Assembly: GCA_018645085.1 (NCBI GenBank)
Contig: JABGPG010000171.1
Coordinates: forward strand, 1-38,383
From: Deltaproteobacteria bacterium
GTDB lineage: Bacteria > SAR324 > NAC60-12
Length of the DNA stretch: 38,383 bases
Direction of reading: 5' to 3'
Part shown: positions 16,042 to 24,045 of the stretch, in pieces
Layout: every line of letters starts with the position of its first letter
Numbering within the stretch: the first letter of the stretch is position 1
Position numbers and translations under genes: made by a program
Notes under the pieces: generated by a model
Seen by the model: the letters and a program-made list of their open reading frames with translations, nothing else
Database searches by the model: none
Told to the model about the DNA's origin: nothing

Positions 16042-16893
16042 TCAACGCACACGACTCAAACGTGGATCGAGAATATCACGCAAACCGTCGCCTAGCAGAT
16101 TCAAGCCTAGAACTGTGAAGACAATCGCGAGGCCGGGCAGGATTGCGAGTTGAGGCGCAAAAAACATCATCGTCTGCGCTTCACTGAGCATTTTACCCCA
16201 GCTTGGCATAGGAGGTTGTGTGCCGAGTCCAAGGTAACTCAGTCCTGCTTCTGCAAGGATTCCCAAAGCGAATTGAATAGTTATCTGCACGATGAGGACA
16301 CTCCCGATATTTGGTAAGATATGTTCAACCGCAATCCGTACTTCACCTTTACCTGCGGTTCTGGCCGCCAGAATGAATTCACGTTTGTAAACACTCAAAG
16401 CGCTTCCTCTGGTAATTCTGGCAAAAACCGGAATATTGAAAATACCGATTGCCAGCACAGAATTTAGCGTTCCAGGACCATAAACTGCGGAGAGCATAAC
16501 TGCGGTCAACAAGGCCGGAAAGGCAAAAGCAAAGTCATTGAAACGCATCACAGTTTCTTCAACCCATCCGCGTTTTGCTGCGGCCAAAGCTCCCAGCGGA
16601 ACTCCGATTCCTGCTCCGAAACCAATCGCAAAGACCGAAACCAGCATTGAGTTCCAGGCACCTACCATCAACATTGAAAAAACATCGCGTCCAAAATGAT
16701 CAGTTCCCAGCCAATGCTTTGCGGACGCGCTTTCCAACTTGTGAGGTATGTCCAGCAGTTCCACAGGAAAAGGTGTCCAGAACAAGGAAAGCAGTCCGGT
16801 AAACAGCATCATAAAACTGAGAATCAGTCCGATTACAAAACTACGGTGCTGCAAACTGTTCTGCCAGAATTCACTAAGTCTTGATTCATTCAT
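16042..16893 (-). CDS. Peptide/nickel-type ABC transporter permease, DppC family
   Basis: This 283-residue inner-membrane permease has an N-terminal cytoplasmic stretch, one hydrophobic segment (about 18-40), the family linker HWLGTDHFGRDVFSML (residues 60-75) and a five-helix permease core. The ATPase-contact loop REFILAARTAGKG and the following LPNIGSVLIVQ are typical DppC/OppC features, as is the ending LGDGLRDILDPR. Its ATG overlaps the DppB stop by four bases (ATGA). The ATPases that usually follow (DppD/DppF) are absent; the next gene downstream is fucD. Substrate class (di/oligopeptide) is inferred from the linked peptidase and binding protein. Confidence 0.93.
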   Translation of the reverse strand: MNESRLSEFWQNSLQHRSFVIGLILSFMMLFTGLLSLFWTPFPVELLDIPHKLESASAKHWLGTDHFGRDVFSMLMVGAWNSMLVSVFAIGFGAGIGVPLGALAAAKRGWVEETVMRFNDFAFAFPALLTAVMLSAVYGPGTLNSVLAIGIFNIPVFARITRGSALSVYKREFILAARTAGKGEVRIAVEHILPNIGSVLIVQITIQFALGILAEAGLSYLGLGTQPPMPSWGKMLSEAQTMMFFAPQLAILPGLAIVFTVLGLNLLGDGLRDILDPRLSRVR

Positions 16894-17840
16894 GCGCTAC
16901 CTCCACGCAATCTTGGATCAAGCGCCACATAAAACATATCAACCAGGAAATTGACAGTCACTACAGTTGCAGCCAGTAAAATTACAATGTTCTTAACTAC
17001 CACTAAATCCCTTTGCGCAATTGCCTGAAAAAGGAGGCGTCCCAGTCCGGGCAAATAAAAAACATTTTCTATGATGATAGTTCCTGCCAGCAAAAATGAA
17101 AGTTGTAAACCGAGAATTGTCACTACCGGAATGAGAGCATTTCTGACTGCATGTTTCCAAAGTACTGCATTCCTGCTGAGCCCTTTTGCACGTGCAGTGC
17201 GCACAAAATCTTCGCGAACGGTTTCTAAAACTGCAGAACGTGTAACGCGGGCCAAAATTGCGGCCTGAGGCAGGGCCAGAGCAATTGCGGGTAAGGTTAA
17301 AGATTTGAGTGCGGCAGCCAAACCCATTTCCCAACCGGCAAAACCTCCTGCTGAAAACCAGCCCAGTTTGACTGAAAAAAATAAAATCAACAGAATCGCA
17401 AACCAGAAATTTGGAATGGCGACTCCTAATTGAGCAAAGCCCATGATTCCTGTATCAGCGATTCGCTTATGATTTGCGGCAGCAAAAACGCCTAAAGGAA
17501 TGGCCAGAAAAGTCGAAAGCGTAATGGCCAGCAAAGCCAGCGGTAAACTGAGGGAGAGGCGCTCTAAAATCAATGAGGAAACGGGAGTGTCATAAGTGTA
17601 GCTGCGCCCAAAATCACCGCTTAATATGCCGCTGATCCAGCGGAAGTAGCGTTCCGGAGCAGAAAGATCGAGCCCCATTTCTGTCCGGAGGGCAGACAAC
17701 GTGTCCTCCTGCGCACCGATTCCAAGTATGATTGATGCAGGATCACCGGGAAGAATTTCCAGCAGCAAAAAAATTACCAGTGAGGCCACCAGCAAAGTAA
17801 TGAGCAAAGCAAAGAGTCGTTTTGCGAGGAAGAATGTCAT
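16890..17840 (-). CDS. Peptide/nickel-type ABC transporter permease, DppB family
   Basis: This is a 316-residue membrane protein with the DppB/OppB layout: first helix at residues 8-30, ILPGDPASIILG, then RYFRWISGILSGDFGRSY, a hallmark of the periplasmic loop. The permease core contains the EAA-type loop DFVRTARAKGLSRNAVLWKH. It ends with FVDMFYVALDPRLR. It pairs with DppC, whose start overlaps this stop. The 53-base gap to the binding-protein gene upstream contains a strong stem-loop (17856-17883), and no Shine-Dalgarno is evident before the ATG. Confidence 0.93.
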   Translation of the reverse strand: MTFFLAKRLFALLITLLVASLVIFLLLEILPGDPASIILGIGAQEDTLSALRTEMGLDLSAPERYFRWISGILSGDFGRSYTYDTPVSSLILERLSLSLPLALLAITLSTFLAIPLGVFAAANHKRIADTGIMGFAQLGVAIPNFWFAILLILFFSVKLGWFSAGGFAGWEMGLAAALKSLTLPAIALALPQAAILARVTRSAVLETVREDFVRTARAKGLSRNAVLWKHAVRNALIPVVTILGLQLSFLLAGTIIIENVFYLPGLGRLLFQAIAQRDLVVVKNIVILLAATVVTVNFLVDMFYVALDPRLRGGSA

Positions 17841-17855
17841 TTAACTTGGAGGGCT

Positions 17856-17883
17856 GGCGTTCCAGTTATTTTGCTGAAACGCC
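17856..17883 (-). promoter_or_regulatory. Intercistronic stem-loop between binding-protein and DppB genes
   Basis: Bases 17856-17865 and 17874-17883 form a ten-pair stem on the minus-strand RNA with one U-G pair and an eight-base loop (GGCGTTTCAG against CTGGAACGCC). It begins ten bases after the binding-protein stop and ends 15 bases before the DppB ATG. There is no T-tract, so attenuation or protection of the upstream mRNA from 3' decay is more likely than termination. Confidence 0.6.
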
Positions 17884-17893
17884 TTTTGTGTTA

Positions 17894-19387
17894 CTAATTT
17901 TTCCAGCTTACACCGGTCAAATCATTGGCTTGAACGGGGCTGTTTTCCCAGAGTCCCATCACGTTTTTGTTCCAGATTCCGAGCTTCGCCAATTGAAAAA
18001 GATAACCGTTAACAGCATCTTTCGCGAGAATTGCCTGTGCGGCACCCATCAACGCATAACGTTTTTTGGGATCTGCAGTGACATTCAAGTCTGCAATGAC
18101 TGCGTTGAATCCGGCATTCCGGTATTGAAAATAATATTTAGGACGAGTGTAAATTCCAATGTCCATTGGTTCTGTGTGAGAGACAATTGTCAGGTCAAAG
18201 TCTTTATTTTTGAAAACTTGATCTAGCCACTGTGCCCACTCTACAGGAATAATTTCCAATTTGATTCCGACTTTAGCCAATTGCGATGCAACAATTTCTC
18301 CCCCACGTCGTGCATAACTCGGTGGTGGCAATTTGATAGTCGCTTTGAACCCGTTGGGATATCCTGCATCTGCAAGTAGTTGCTTGGCCTTTTCTGTATC
18401 ATGCGGATAAGTTCCGGTCAGATCAACATAAGCAGCATGATGCGGCGCAAAATGAGTTCCGATTGGAGTTCCAAAACCAAACATCGCACCGTCAATTATT
18501 TCCTGTGAGTTAAGCGCATGTGCAATTGCCTGACGAACGCGAAGGTCATCAAAAGGTTTTTGCAGGTTGTTGGTGGAGAGAATTGTTTCACCCTCAGTAC
18601 TGCCGACTTTTACAGTGAAACGAGAATCGCTTTGAAATTGAGCAGCCATTTCCGGAGCAGGAAAGTTGGCAAAAGCATCGACATCACCGGCCATCAAAGA
18701 CGCTACTGCTGCAGCAGGATCCGGAATGATTTTGAAAGTTGCGGATTTCAACGCGGGTTTTTCACCCCAGTAATTCGCGTTTTGTCCCAATTCAATCCGG
18801 TCACCCTTGACCCAGCGTTTGAAAGTAAAAGGCCCGGTACCAACAGGTTTACTTTTGTTTGAAGCTGCACTCGAGGAATCAACCATCACAGCATCGCCCC
18901 AACCCATGTTGAACAGGAAGTTTCCGGTTGGTGTTTTCAAGGTGACAACCACTGTATTTGCACCCTGTGCACTTACGCCTTTAATCGCGGCGAAAAGCGC
19001 TTTCTGAGCATTTGTACTTTTTTCCGATCTGGCACGGTCCAATGAAAAAACGACATCTGCAGAATCAAATGCAGAACCATCATGGAACTTAACTCCGTTG
19101 CGGAGTTTAAATGTGTAAGTCAGTCCGTCTGCGGAAATTTTCCACGACTCCGCCAGCGCGGGTAGTACTTCCGCATTTTGGTTGATCCGAGTCAGTCCCT
19201 CAAAAACGTTGGCGTAAACCACTTCGTCAATCGCAGCCGCTGCTCCAGCGGTAGGGTCAAGATGAGGCGGTTCTAAGACCATGCCCATCGTCAAATGTGT
19301 TTTTCCGGCAAAGGCAGATCCGGCAAAGATCAGTGCGGATCCACTGATCAGCAAAACTTTTGCATATTTTTGAATGATATGTTTCAT
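17894..19387 (-). CDS. Peptide ABC transporter substrate-binding protein (SBP family 5)
   Basis: This 497-residue periplasmic binding protein has a Sec signal peptide (hydrophobic residues about 9-26, cleavage likely after AFA at residue 27). The family-5 signature lies near residues 75-100: LAESWKISADGLTYTFKLRN and the following VKFHDGSAFDSADVVFSLDR. Later segments include PVGTGPFTFKRW and VRQAIAHALN. It would deliver di- or oligopeptides, or a similar ligand, to the DppB/DppC permeases encoded downstream. A P1-family peptidase gene lies 107 bases upstream on the same strand, which fits a peptide-use operon. Confidence 0.93.
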   Translation of the reverse strand: MKHIIQKYAKVLLISGSALIFAGSAFAGKTHLTMGMVLEPPHLDPTAGAAAAIDEVVYANVFEGLTRINQNAEVLPALAESWKISADGLTYTFKLRNGVKFHDGSAFDSADVVFSLDRARSEKSTNAQKALFAAIKGVSAQGANTVVVTLKTPTGNFLFNMGWGDAVMVDSSSAASNKSKPVGTGPFTFKRWVKGDRIELGQNANYWGEKPALKSATFKIIPDPAAAVASLMAGDVDAFANFPAPEMAAQFQSDSRFTVKVGSTEGETILSTNNLQKPFDDLRVRQAIAHALNSQEIIDGAMFGFGTPIGTHFAPHHAAYVDLTGTYPHDTEKAKQLLADAGYPNGFKATIKLPPPSYARRGGEIVASQLAKVGIKLEIIPVEWAQWLDQVFKNKDFDLTIVSHTEPMDIGIYTRPKYYFQYRNAGFNAVIADLNVTADPKKRYALMGAAQAILAKDAVNGYLFQLAKLGIWNKNVMGLWENSPVQANDLTGVSWKN

Positions 19388-19494
19388 AATTTCTCTGGAA
19401 AAATTTAAATATTAAAAAGACCTCCCTGCGGAAGTTGATTAAAAAGAAGAAGGTGTATCATTACAAAAACTTTATTAAATTGCAAATATAATTA

Positions 19495-20610
19495 TTATTG
19501 TACTGAATTCCTATAACCAGGCCAGGCACCTAAAGATTCTGCTGCATAAACACCACGGGCAATTGCCCTAGCTACACAATCCGCGGCCATCATTCCCAAG
19601 CGGGCGATGTCGATCGGCGGCATTTTTGAAAGTGGAATTTTCCCAGTGGCCAAAACGAAGACGGTGTCTCCGTCAAAAGGTGTGTGAACGGGTCGAATAG
19701 CACGTGCAAAACCATCCTGCGCCATAATCGCAACCCGCTGAGCCTGCGCCTTGGTGAGAACAGCATCAGTCGCAACTACGCACAAAGTGGTATTTGTGGA
19801 GACACTATTCGCAAAGGCATCATTTCCTGACTTGTCTCCATTCCCGGGGGAATGTTCCGTATCTTTGAAAGGACTTTCTAAATCAAAATCCAGCGCTAAT
19901 TCGTTGATTTTGTTTATTTCGGATTTTCCACCTTTTGCTGACAAAACTTTTGGTGCACCTCTGCCGCCATATTCTGCGTTTCGTTCAAAAGGCCAGGCCC
20001 AGAAATCCGGTAGTCCAGGTAGAGTTACCGAACCGAATGGACTTACCGCTGCTAAGGCACCCACTGTAAAACCTTTTTCAACAGAATTATCCTGATTTTG
20101 CTGCAGGGAAGCTGTTCCGATACCACCTTTAAGTTTTCCGGCTTTTGCTCCAGTTCCCGCACCGACATTACCCAGCGGACATTCGTAGCCCGCGTTAACC
20201 GCAGCTTTTTTCCCAAACTCAAAATAAGTATGCTCATCCATTGCGGATTTTTCGCCGCCGTTGAGTAAATCAAAGAGAATTGCCGCCGGAACTATAGGTA
20301 CCGAAACATCTTTCGCTACCAGAAACCCGCGTCCTTGTGTTTTTAACCAGGCTGCAACTCCCCCGGCCGCATCCAGTCCCATTGCAGAACCCCCGCTGAG
20401 CACGACAGCGTGTACCTCTTCAACCAGATTTGCCGGATGAAGGGCATCGGTTTCACGTGTTCCAGGGCCTCCTCCCCTGCAATCCACTGCGGCTACCGCT
20501 GCAAAGTCCGGAAGAATTACTGTTGTTCCGCTCATCAATTTCATGTCCTGCGCGTGTCCTACTTTGATGCCGGAAACGTCGGTAATACTGTTTTTTGGTC
20601 CTGGCTGCAT
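19495..20610 (-). CDS. P1/S58-family peptidase (DmpA-like aminopeptidase)
   Basis: This 371-residue protein is a self-processing N-terminal nucleophile peptidase of the DmpA/BapA family. The start (NSITDVSGIKVGHAQ), VDCRGGGPGTRETDAL, VVLSGGSAMGLDAAGGV and GNVGAGTGAKAGKLKGGIG are family motifs. The NTTLCVVATDA segment near residue 278 holds the predicted cleavage site, a Thr becoming the nucleophile of the small subunit. Such enzymes cleave D-amino-acid or beta-peptide N-termini. No signal peptide is visible. It lies 24 bases after the GspL-like gene and ahead of the peptide transporter, so it could process imported peptides. Confidence 0.9.
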   Translation of the reverse strand: MQPGPKNSITDVSGIKVGHAQDMKLMSGTTVILPDFAAVAAVDCRGGGPGTRETDALHPANLVEEVHAVVLSGGSAMGLDAAGGVAAWLKTQGRGFLVAKDVSVPIVPAAILFDLLNGGEKSAMDEHTYFEFGKKAAVNAGYECPLGNVGAGTGAKAGKLKGGIGTASLQQNQDNSVEKGFTVGALAAVSPFGSVTLPGLPDFWAWPFERNAEYGGRGAPKVLSAKGGKSEINKINELALDFDLESPFKDTEHSPGNGDKSGNDAFANSVSTNTTLCVVATDAVLTKAQAQRVAIMAQDGFARAIRPVHTPFDGDTVFVLATGKIPLSKMPPIDIARLGMMAADCVARAIARGVYAAESLGAWPGYRNSVQ

Positions 20611-20634
20611 ATTTTTTATATTTTAGCTGATGGG

Positions 20635-21999
20635 TTATAGTTGTTTGGTGCCTAATGGAGGAGCCAATTTAATTAAGAGGATGAACCTGGTTAGTTCATG
20701 TTTTTTGATCTTTGTTTTCTGCTGCGATTTAAAATGTACACTGTCTGCTTCAGGTATTTTAGACAATTTCAAAAATAGATCAACTGCATCGATTGGTGCT
20801 AATGCCAGTAAGCGCAGGCGCAGGTTTCGTCCTTCAAAATCAAAACCCTCCAACCATGCGCCTTCGATTGATGACAAGAGAGTTTGCAGAGTTTGATGTT
20901 TCCAAAAAGATTCCTCGACCATTTGTTTAGCAAGTTTTTCCAATTCTTCCAAGTGTTTTTCACGAGCGGCGTAAATCAGCGCAGGAGAATTGTTTATGTG
21001 CTGCTCCAACTCCACTTCCAAACTGGACAATTCCTGCTGCAGGACTTTTCTGTGTTTGAGAGTTTCATAATAAAACAATCCTGTGCCTGCAATTACGGCT
21101 AAAATCAAGAGACCAGCCAAAGTCCACCACGAACCAACGAGCCTTAAGCGCCGCCGATTCTTTGGAGCAGCCCACCAGAATCCTGATTTTGGAGAATGGG
21201 CGAGGCCTTTCCATTCGGACAAGACTGTTTCTATGGCAACTGTGTTTTGAATGTCAGCAGGTTCCGGCATTGTTTTTTCTGTTTCAGCTTCAGGATTATC
21301 TTCAACAAAAGCATCTGCCTTTGCTAGAGGAATAAGGCGAAAAGTTTGCGGTTTTGTTTTTTGCGCTAACTGATCCGCGACAAAAAGTTCCTGTGAAACA
21401 TTACTAAAAGACGGTAATTCAATTAATTTCGTGAGCAAGGAATCTGTTTTTTCCAAATAAAAAGATTGTTCCAAACCTTTGAAAATAATAGAGTTTGAGG
21501 AATTATTAAGTAGGATAGGTACGCAGGCGCTAATCAGCGGAACCAGTTCAACAGTTGAAGTGAACTCCTGTTTCAGTAAATTTTTTAAACTCAGACTTTC
21601 TGCAGACAAAGTTGCGCAAAGTAAACCGACACGGTCCGTTTGTGCTTGTTTAAAATAAATGCCTCCTACAGGTAATTCCGTTGATAAGGAGTTAGTTTGC
21701 TTTGCCTGTGTGGAATTTTGAAGCTCGCTTTCCGGAATATCATGAAAGGCAAGCTGCATTTTGGCATATGATTTCAGCTCTTCTGGAGAGAGTGTGATCG
21801 TAGTTTCAAAATGTGTTAGAACCCAGGGAAATTCAAGGAACAAGACAACTTTTGAGGCATTCCACTCATGACAAAGCTCGAGGATCCTTTTTGGAGAAAG
21901 AGGCTTTGCGACAGATTCGAGACAGCGGGTTTTACCGTCGAACCAAAACCAGACAGTCTGTTTTGAAAGAAAAATATAAAGCGTTCTTAGCTGGGACAT
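20635..21999 (-). CDS. GspL/PilN-like bitopic inner-membrane protein
   Basis: No firm family match comes to mind, but the architecture is that of a type II secretion GspL or a fused PilM-PilN protein. Residues 1-285 are a soluble cytoplasmic part with alternating strands and helices. A basic stretch (NRRRLRL) precedes one membrane helix (about 292-311). A coiled coil (about 315-360) then leads to a small periplasmic alpha/beta domain to residue 454. The membrane orientation follows the positive-inside rule. No other type II secretion genes are next to it; a pilin-like gene occurs at 27770-28183. It lies downstream of prpE behind a hairpin and just ahead of the P1 peptidase gene. Confidence 0.6.
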   Translation of the reverse strand: MSQLRTLYIFLSKQTVWFWFDGKTRCLESVAKPLSPKRILELCHEWNASKVVLFLEFPWVLTHFETTITLSPEELKSYAKMQLAFHDIPESELQNSTQAKQTNSLSTELPVGGIYFKQAQTDRVGLLCATLSAESLSLKNLLKQEFTSTVELVPLISACVPILLNNSSNSIIFKGLEQSFYLEKTDSLLTKLIELPSFSNVSQELFVADQLAQKTKPQTFRLIPLAKADAFVEDNPEAETEKTMPEPADIQNTVAIETVLSEWKGLAHSPKSGFWWAAPKNRRRLRLVGSWWTLAGLLILAVIAGTGLFYYETLKHRKVLQQELSSLEVELEQHINNSPALIYAAREKHLEELEKLAKQMVEESFWKHQTLQTLLSSIEGAWLEGFDFEGRNLRLRLLALAPIDAVDLFLKLSKIPEADSVHFKSQQKTKIKKHELTRFILLIKLAPPLGTKQL

Positions 22000-22023
22000 C
22001 CTGGGTCAAAAATATGGTGGGTA

Positions 22024-22051
22024 AAACGCTGACTACGAAAGATCAGCGTTT
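22024..22051 (-). terminator. Candidate terminator downstream of prpE
   Basis: A perfect nine-pair stem (AAACGCTGA at 22024-22032 with TCAGCGTTT at 22043-22051, ten-base loop) lies eight bases after the prpE stop. On the minus strand the stem ends in GCGTTTT, a short four-T run, and a T8 run precedes it. This would end or reduce transcription before the GspL-like gene. Confidence 0.55.
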
Positions 22052-22059
22052 AAAAAAAA

Positions 22060-23979
22060 TCAAGAGGTTGCGTATTGGCCGATTCCGCGTTGCTGCATTA
22101 TTTCACGAATTTCCTCAAGAATCAGAGGATCATCAATAGTAGGCGGAACCGCAACTTCAGTTTCACTGGCCAGTTTCCGAATTGTTTTACGCAGGATTTT
22201 TCCGGAGCGTGTTTTTGGCAAGCGCTTGACGATCCCTGCTTGTTTAAAACAGGCAACTGCGCCAATATTATTACGGATGATCGCAATCAATTCCTCCTGC
22301 ATTTTATCTTGAGAAATCTGCGCGCCGTCCTTGAGCACTACAAATCCAACCGGAACCTGTCCACGCAATTCATCATCAATTCCGGTAACTGCGCATTCTG
22401 CGATGTCCGGATGTCCTGCGATTAATTCCTCCATTTCACCTGTTGAAAGGCGGTGACCGGCAACGTTGATCACATCATCAACTCGCCCCATCACAAAAAT
22501 ATAACCGTCTTCATCCTTAATTCCTTCATCACCGGTAATGTAATATCCAGGATATTGACTTAAATATGACTGCTTGAAACGTTCATCATCATTCCACAAA
22601 GTCGGCAGGCAACTCGGTGGTAAAGGGAGGTGAATTACGATATTGCCGGTTTCACCCGGTTTGCAGGTTTCACCTTCTTCATCCAGCACTTGCACGTTGT
22701 ATCCGGGCATTGGAAAAGTGGGCGAGCCATTTTTCAGCGGCTGCGGTTCAATACCCATAGGATTGGAGCAAATCGCCCAGCCTGTTTCAGTTTGCCACCA
22801 GTGGTCGATTATAGGAATTTCCGGCTGTGAACCGTCAGCTAAAATTTCCTTCAGCCATTCATAAGTTGGCGGATCCAGCCTTTCTCCTGCCAGAAAAAGT
22901 GTCCGCAGCGAACTGATGTCATACTGCTTTTTAAGTTTTGCTTGCGGATCCTCTTTTTTTACTGCCCGGAAAGCGGTGGGTGCAGTGAAAAAAGTATTTA
23001 CCTTATGCTCTTCAATTAAGCGCCAGAATGCACCTGCGTCCGGTGTCCGTACTGGTTTGCCTTCGTAGAGAATGGTAGTACAGCCTTGAATCAGCGGCGC
23101 GTAAACAATGTAAGAATGGCCAACCACCCAGCCGACATCTGAGCCTGCCCAGAAGACATCTCCGGGATCAGTATTGTAGACAGCCTTCATACTGTATTTT
23201 AAGGCAACCGCATGTCCGCCATTGTCGCGGACCACACCTTTGGGAAGTCCTGTAGTTCCGGAAGTGTATAAAATGTATAAGGGATCAGTCGCATCCAGAG
23301 CAACCGGTTCAGCCGGTTCAGCATTATTCAGCAGCTCATTCCAGTCATGATCCTGTCCGGATTGCATTTTTGCTTGAGCTTGCGGACGCTGTAAAACGAC
23401 AGTATTTTCCGGTGGGAATTCTGCAATTTTAAGAGCTTGATCTACCAGTGGTTTGTATTCAATTACTCTGGTAAATTCAATTCCACAACTTGCGGTTACG
23501 AGTACTTTTGGTTTGGCGTCATCAATCCGCACCGCTAGTTCATTTGGTGCAAAACCGCCAAAAACAACTGAGTGAATAGCGCCTAATCTGGCACAAGCGA
23601 GCATCGCAATCGCTGCTTCCGGAACCATCGGCATGTAAATGATGACACGGTCACCTTTTTCCACACCTAAATTTTTGAGTCCGCCTGCGAACTTTGCTAC
23701 TTGGTCACGTAACTCCAGAAAGGTGAATTTCTGCTGAGAGTCTGTTGCAGGAGAATCATAAATCATTGCGAGCTGAGCACCTCGTCCTTCTTCAATGTGT
23801 ACATCCAGTGCGAGATATGACGTGTTTAGTTTTCCACCGGAAAACCAGCGGTAAAACCCATGCTCGTCCTGAGAAAGAATTGTTTCAGGAAATTCATACC
23901 ACTTGATCTGCTCAGCCTGTTCTCTCCAGAAAAGCTCCGGCTGTTCTATAGATTGCTGATATATATCAAGATAACTCAT
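22060..23979 (-). CDS. prpE: Propionyl-CoA synthetase (PrpE/ACSS3-type acyl-CoA synthetase)
   Basis: This 639-residue AMP-forming acyl-CoA synthetase activates a short-chain acid via an acyl-adenylate. The ATP loop YTSGTTGLPKG is followed by VVRDNGGHAVAL, a pattern characteristic of PrpE/ACSS3 rather than of acetyl-CoA synthetase. WWQTETGWAI, YITGDEG and MGRVDDVINVAGHRLSTGEM mark the adenylation core and hinge, and [12 protein letters not shown] carries the catalytic Lys that can be acetylated. The gene lies 66 bases downstream of acsA on the same strand, so the two form a likely co-transcribed pair for propionate and acetate assimilation. Substrate preference cannot be proved from sequence alone. 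Confidence 0.9.
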   Translation of the reverse strand: MSYLDIYQQSIEQPELFWREQAEQIKWYEFPETILSQDEHGFYRWFSGGKLNTSYLALDVHIEEGRGAQLAMIYDSPATDSQQKFTFLELRDQVAKFAGGLKNLGVEKGDRVIIYMPMVPEAAIAMLACARLGAIHSVVFGGFAPNELAVRIDDAKPKVLVTASCGIEFTRVIEYKPLVDQALKIAEFPPENTVVLQRPQAQAKMQSGQDHDWNELLNNAEPAEPVALDATDPLYILYTSGTTGLPKGVVRDNGGHAVALKYSMKAVYNTDPGDVFWAGSDVGWVVGHSYIVYAPLIQGCTTILYEGKPVRTPDAGAFWRLIEEHKVNTFFTAPTAFRAVKKEDPQAKLKKQYDISSLRTLFLAGERLDPPTYEWLKEILADGSQPEIPIIDHWWQTETGWAICSNPMGIEPQPLKNGSPTFPMPGYNVQVLDEEGETCKPGETGNIVIHLPLPPSCLPTLWNDDERFKQSYLSQYPGYYITGDEGIKDEDGYIFVMGRVDDVINVAGHRLSTGEMEELIAGHPDIAECAVTGIDDELRGQVPVGFVVLKDGAQISQDKMQEELIAIIRNNIGAVACFKQAGIVKRLPKTRSGKILRKTIRKLASETEVAVPPTIDDPLILEEIREIMQQRGIGQYATS

Positions 23980-24045
23980 TTTTTTCTCGTTTCAGAATAC
24001 ACGTTTTGAAATTCCTGCTGCAGGTTAATAAACTTTTTTCTAAAT

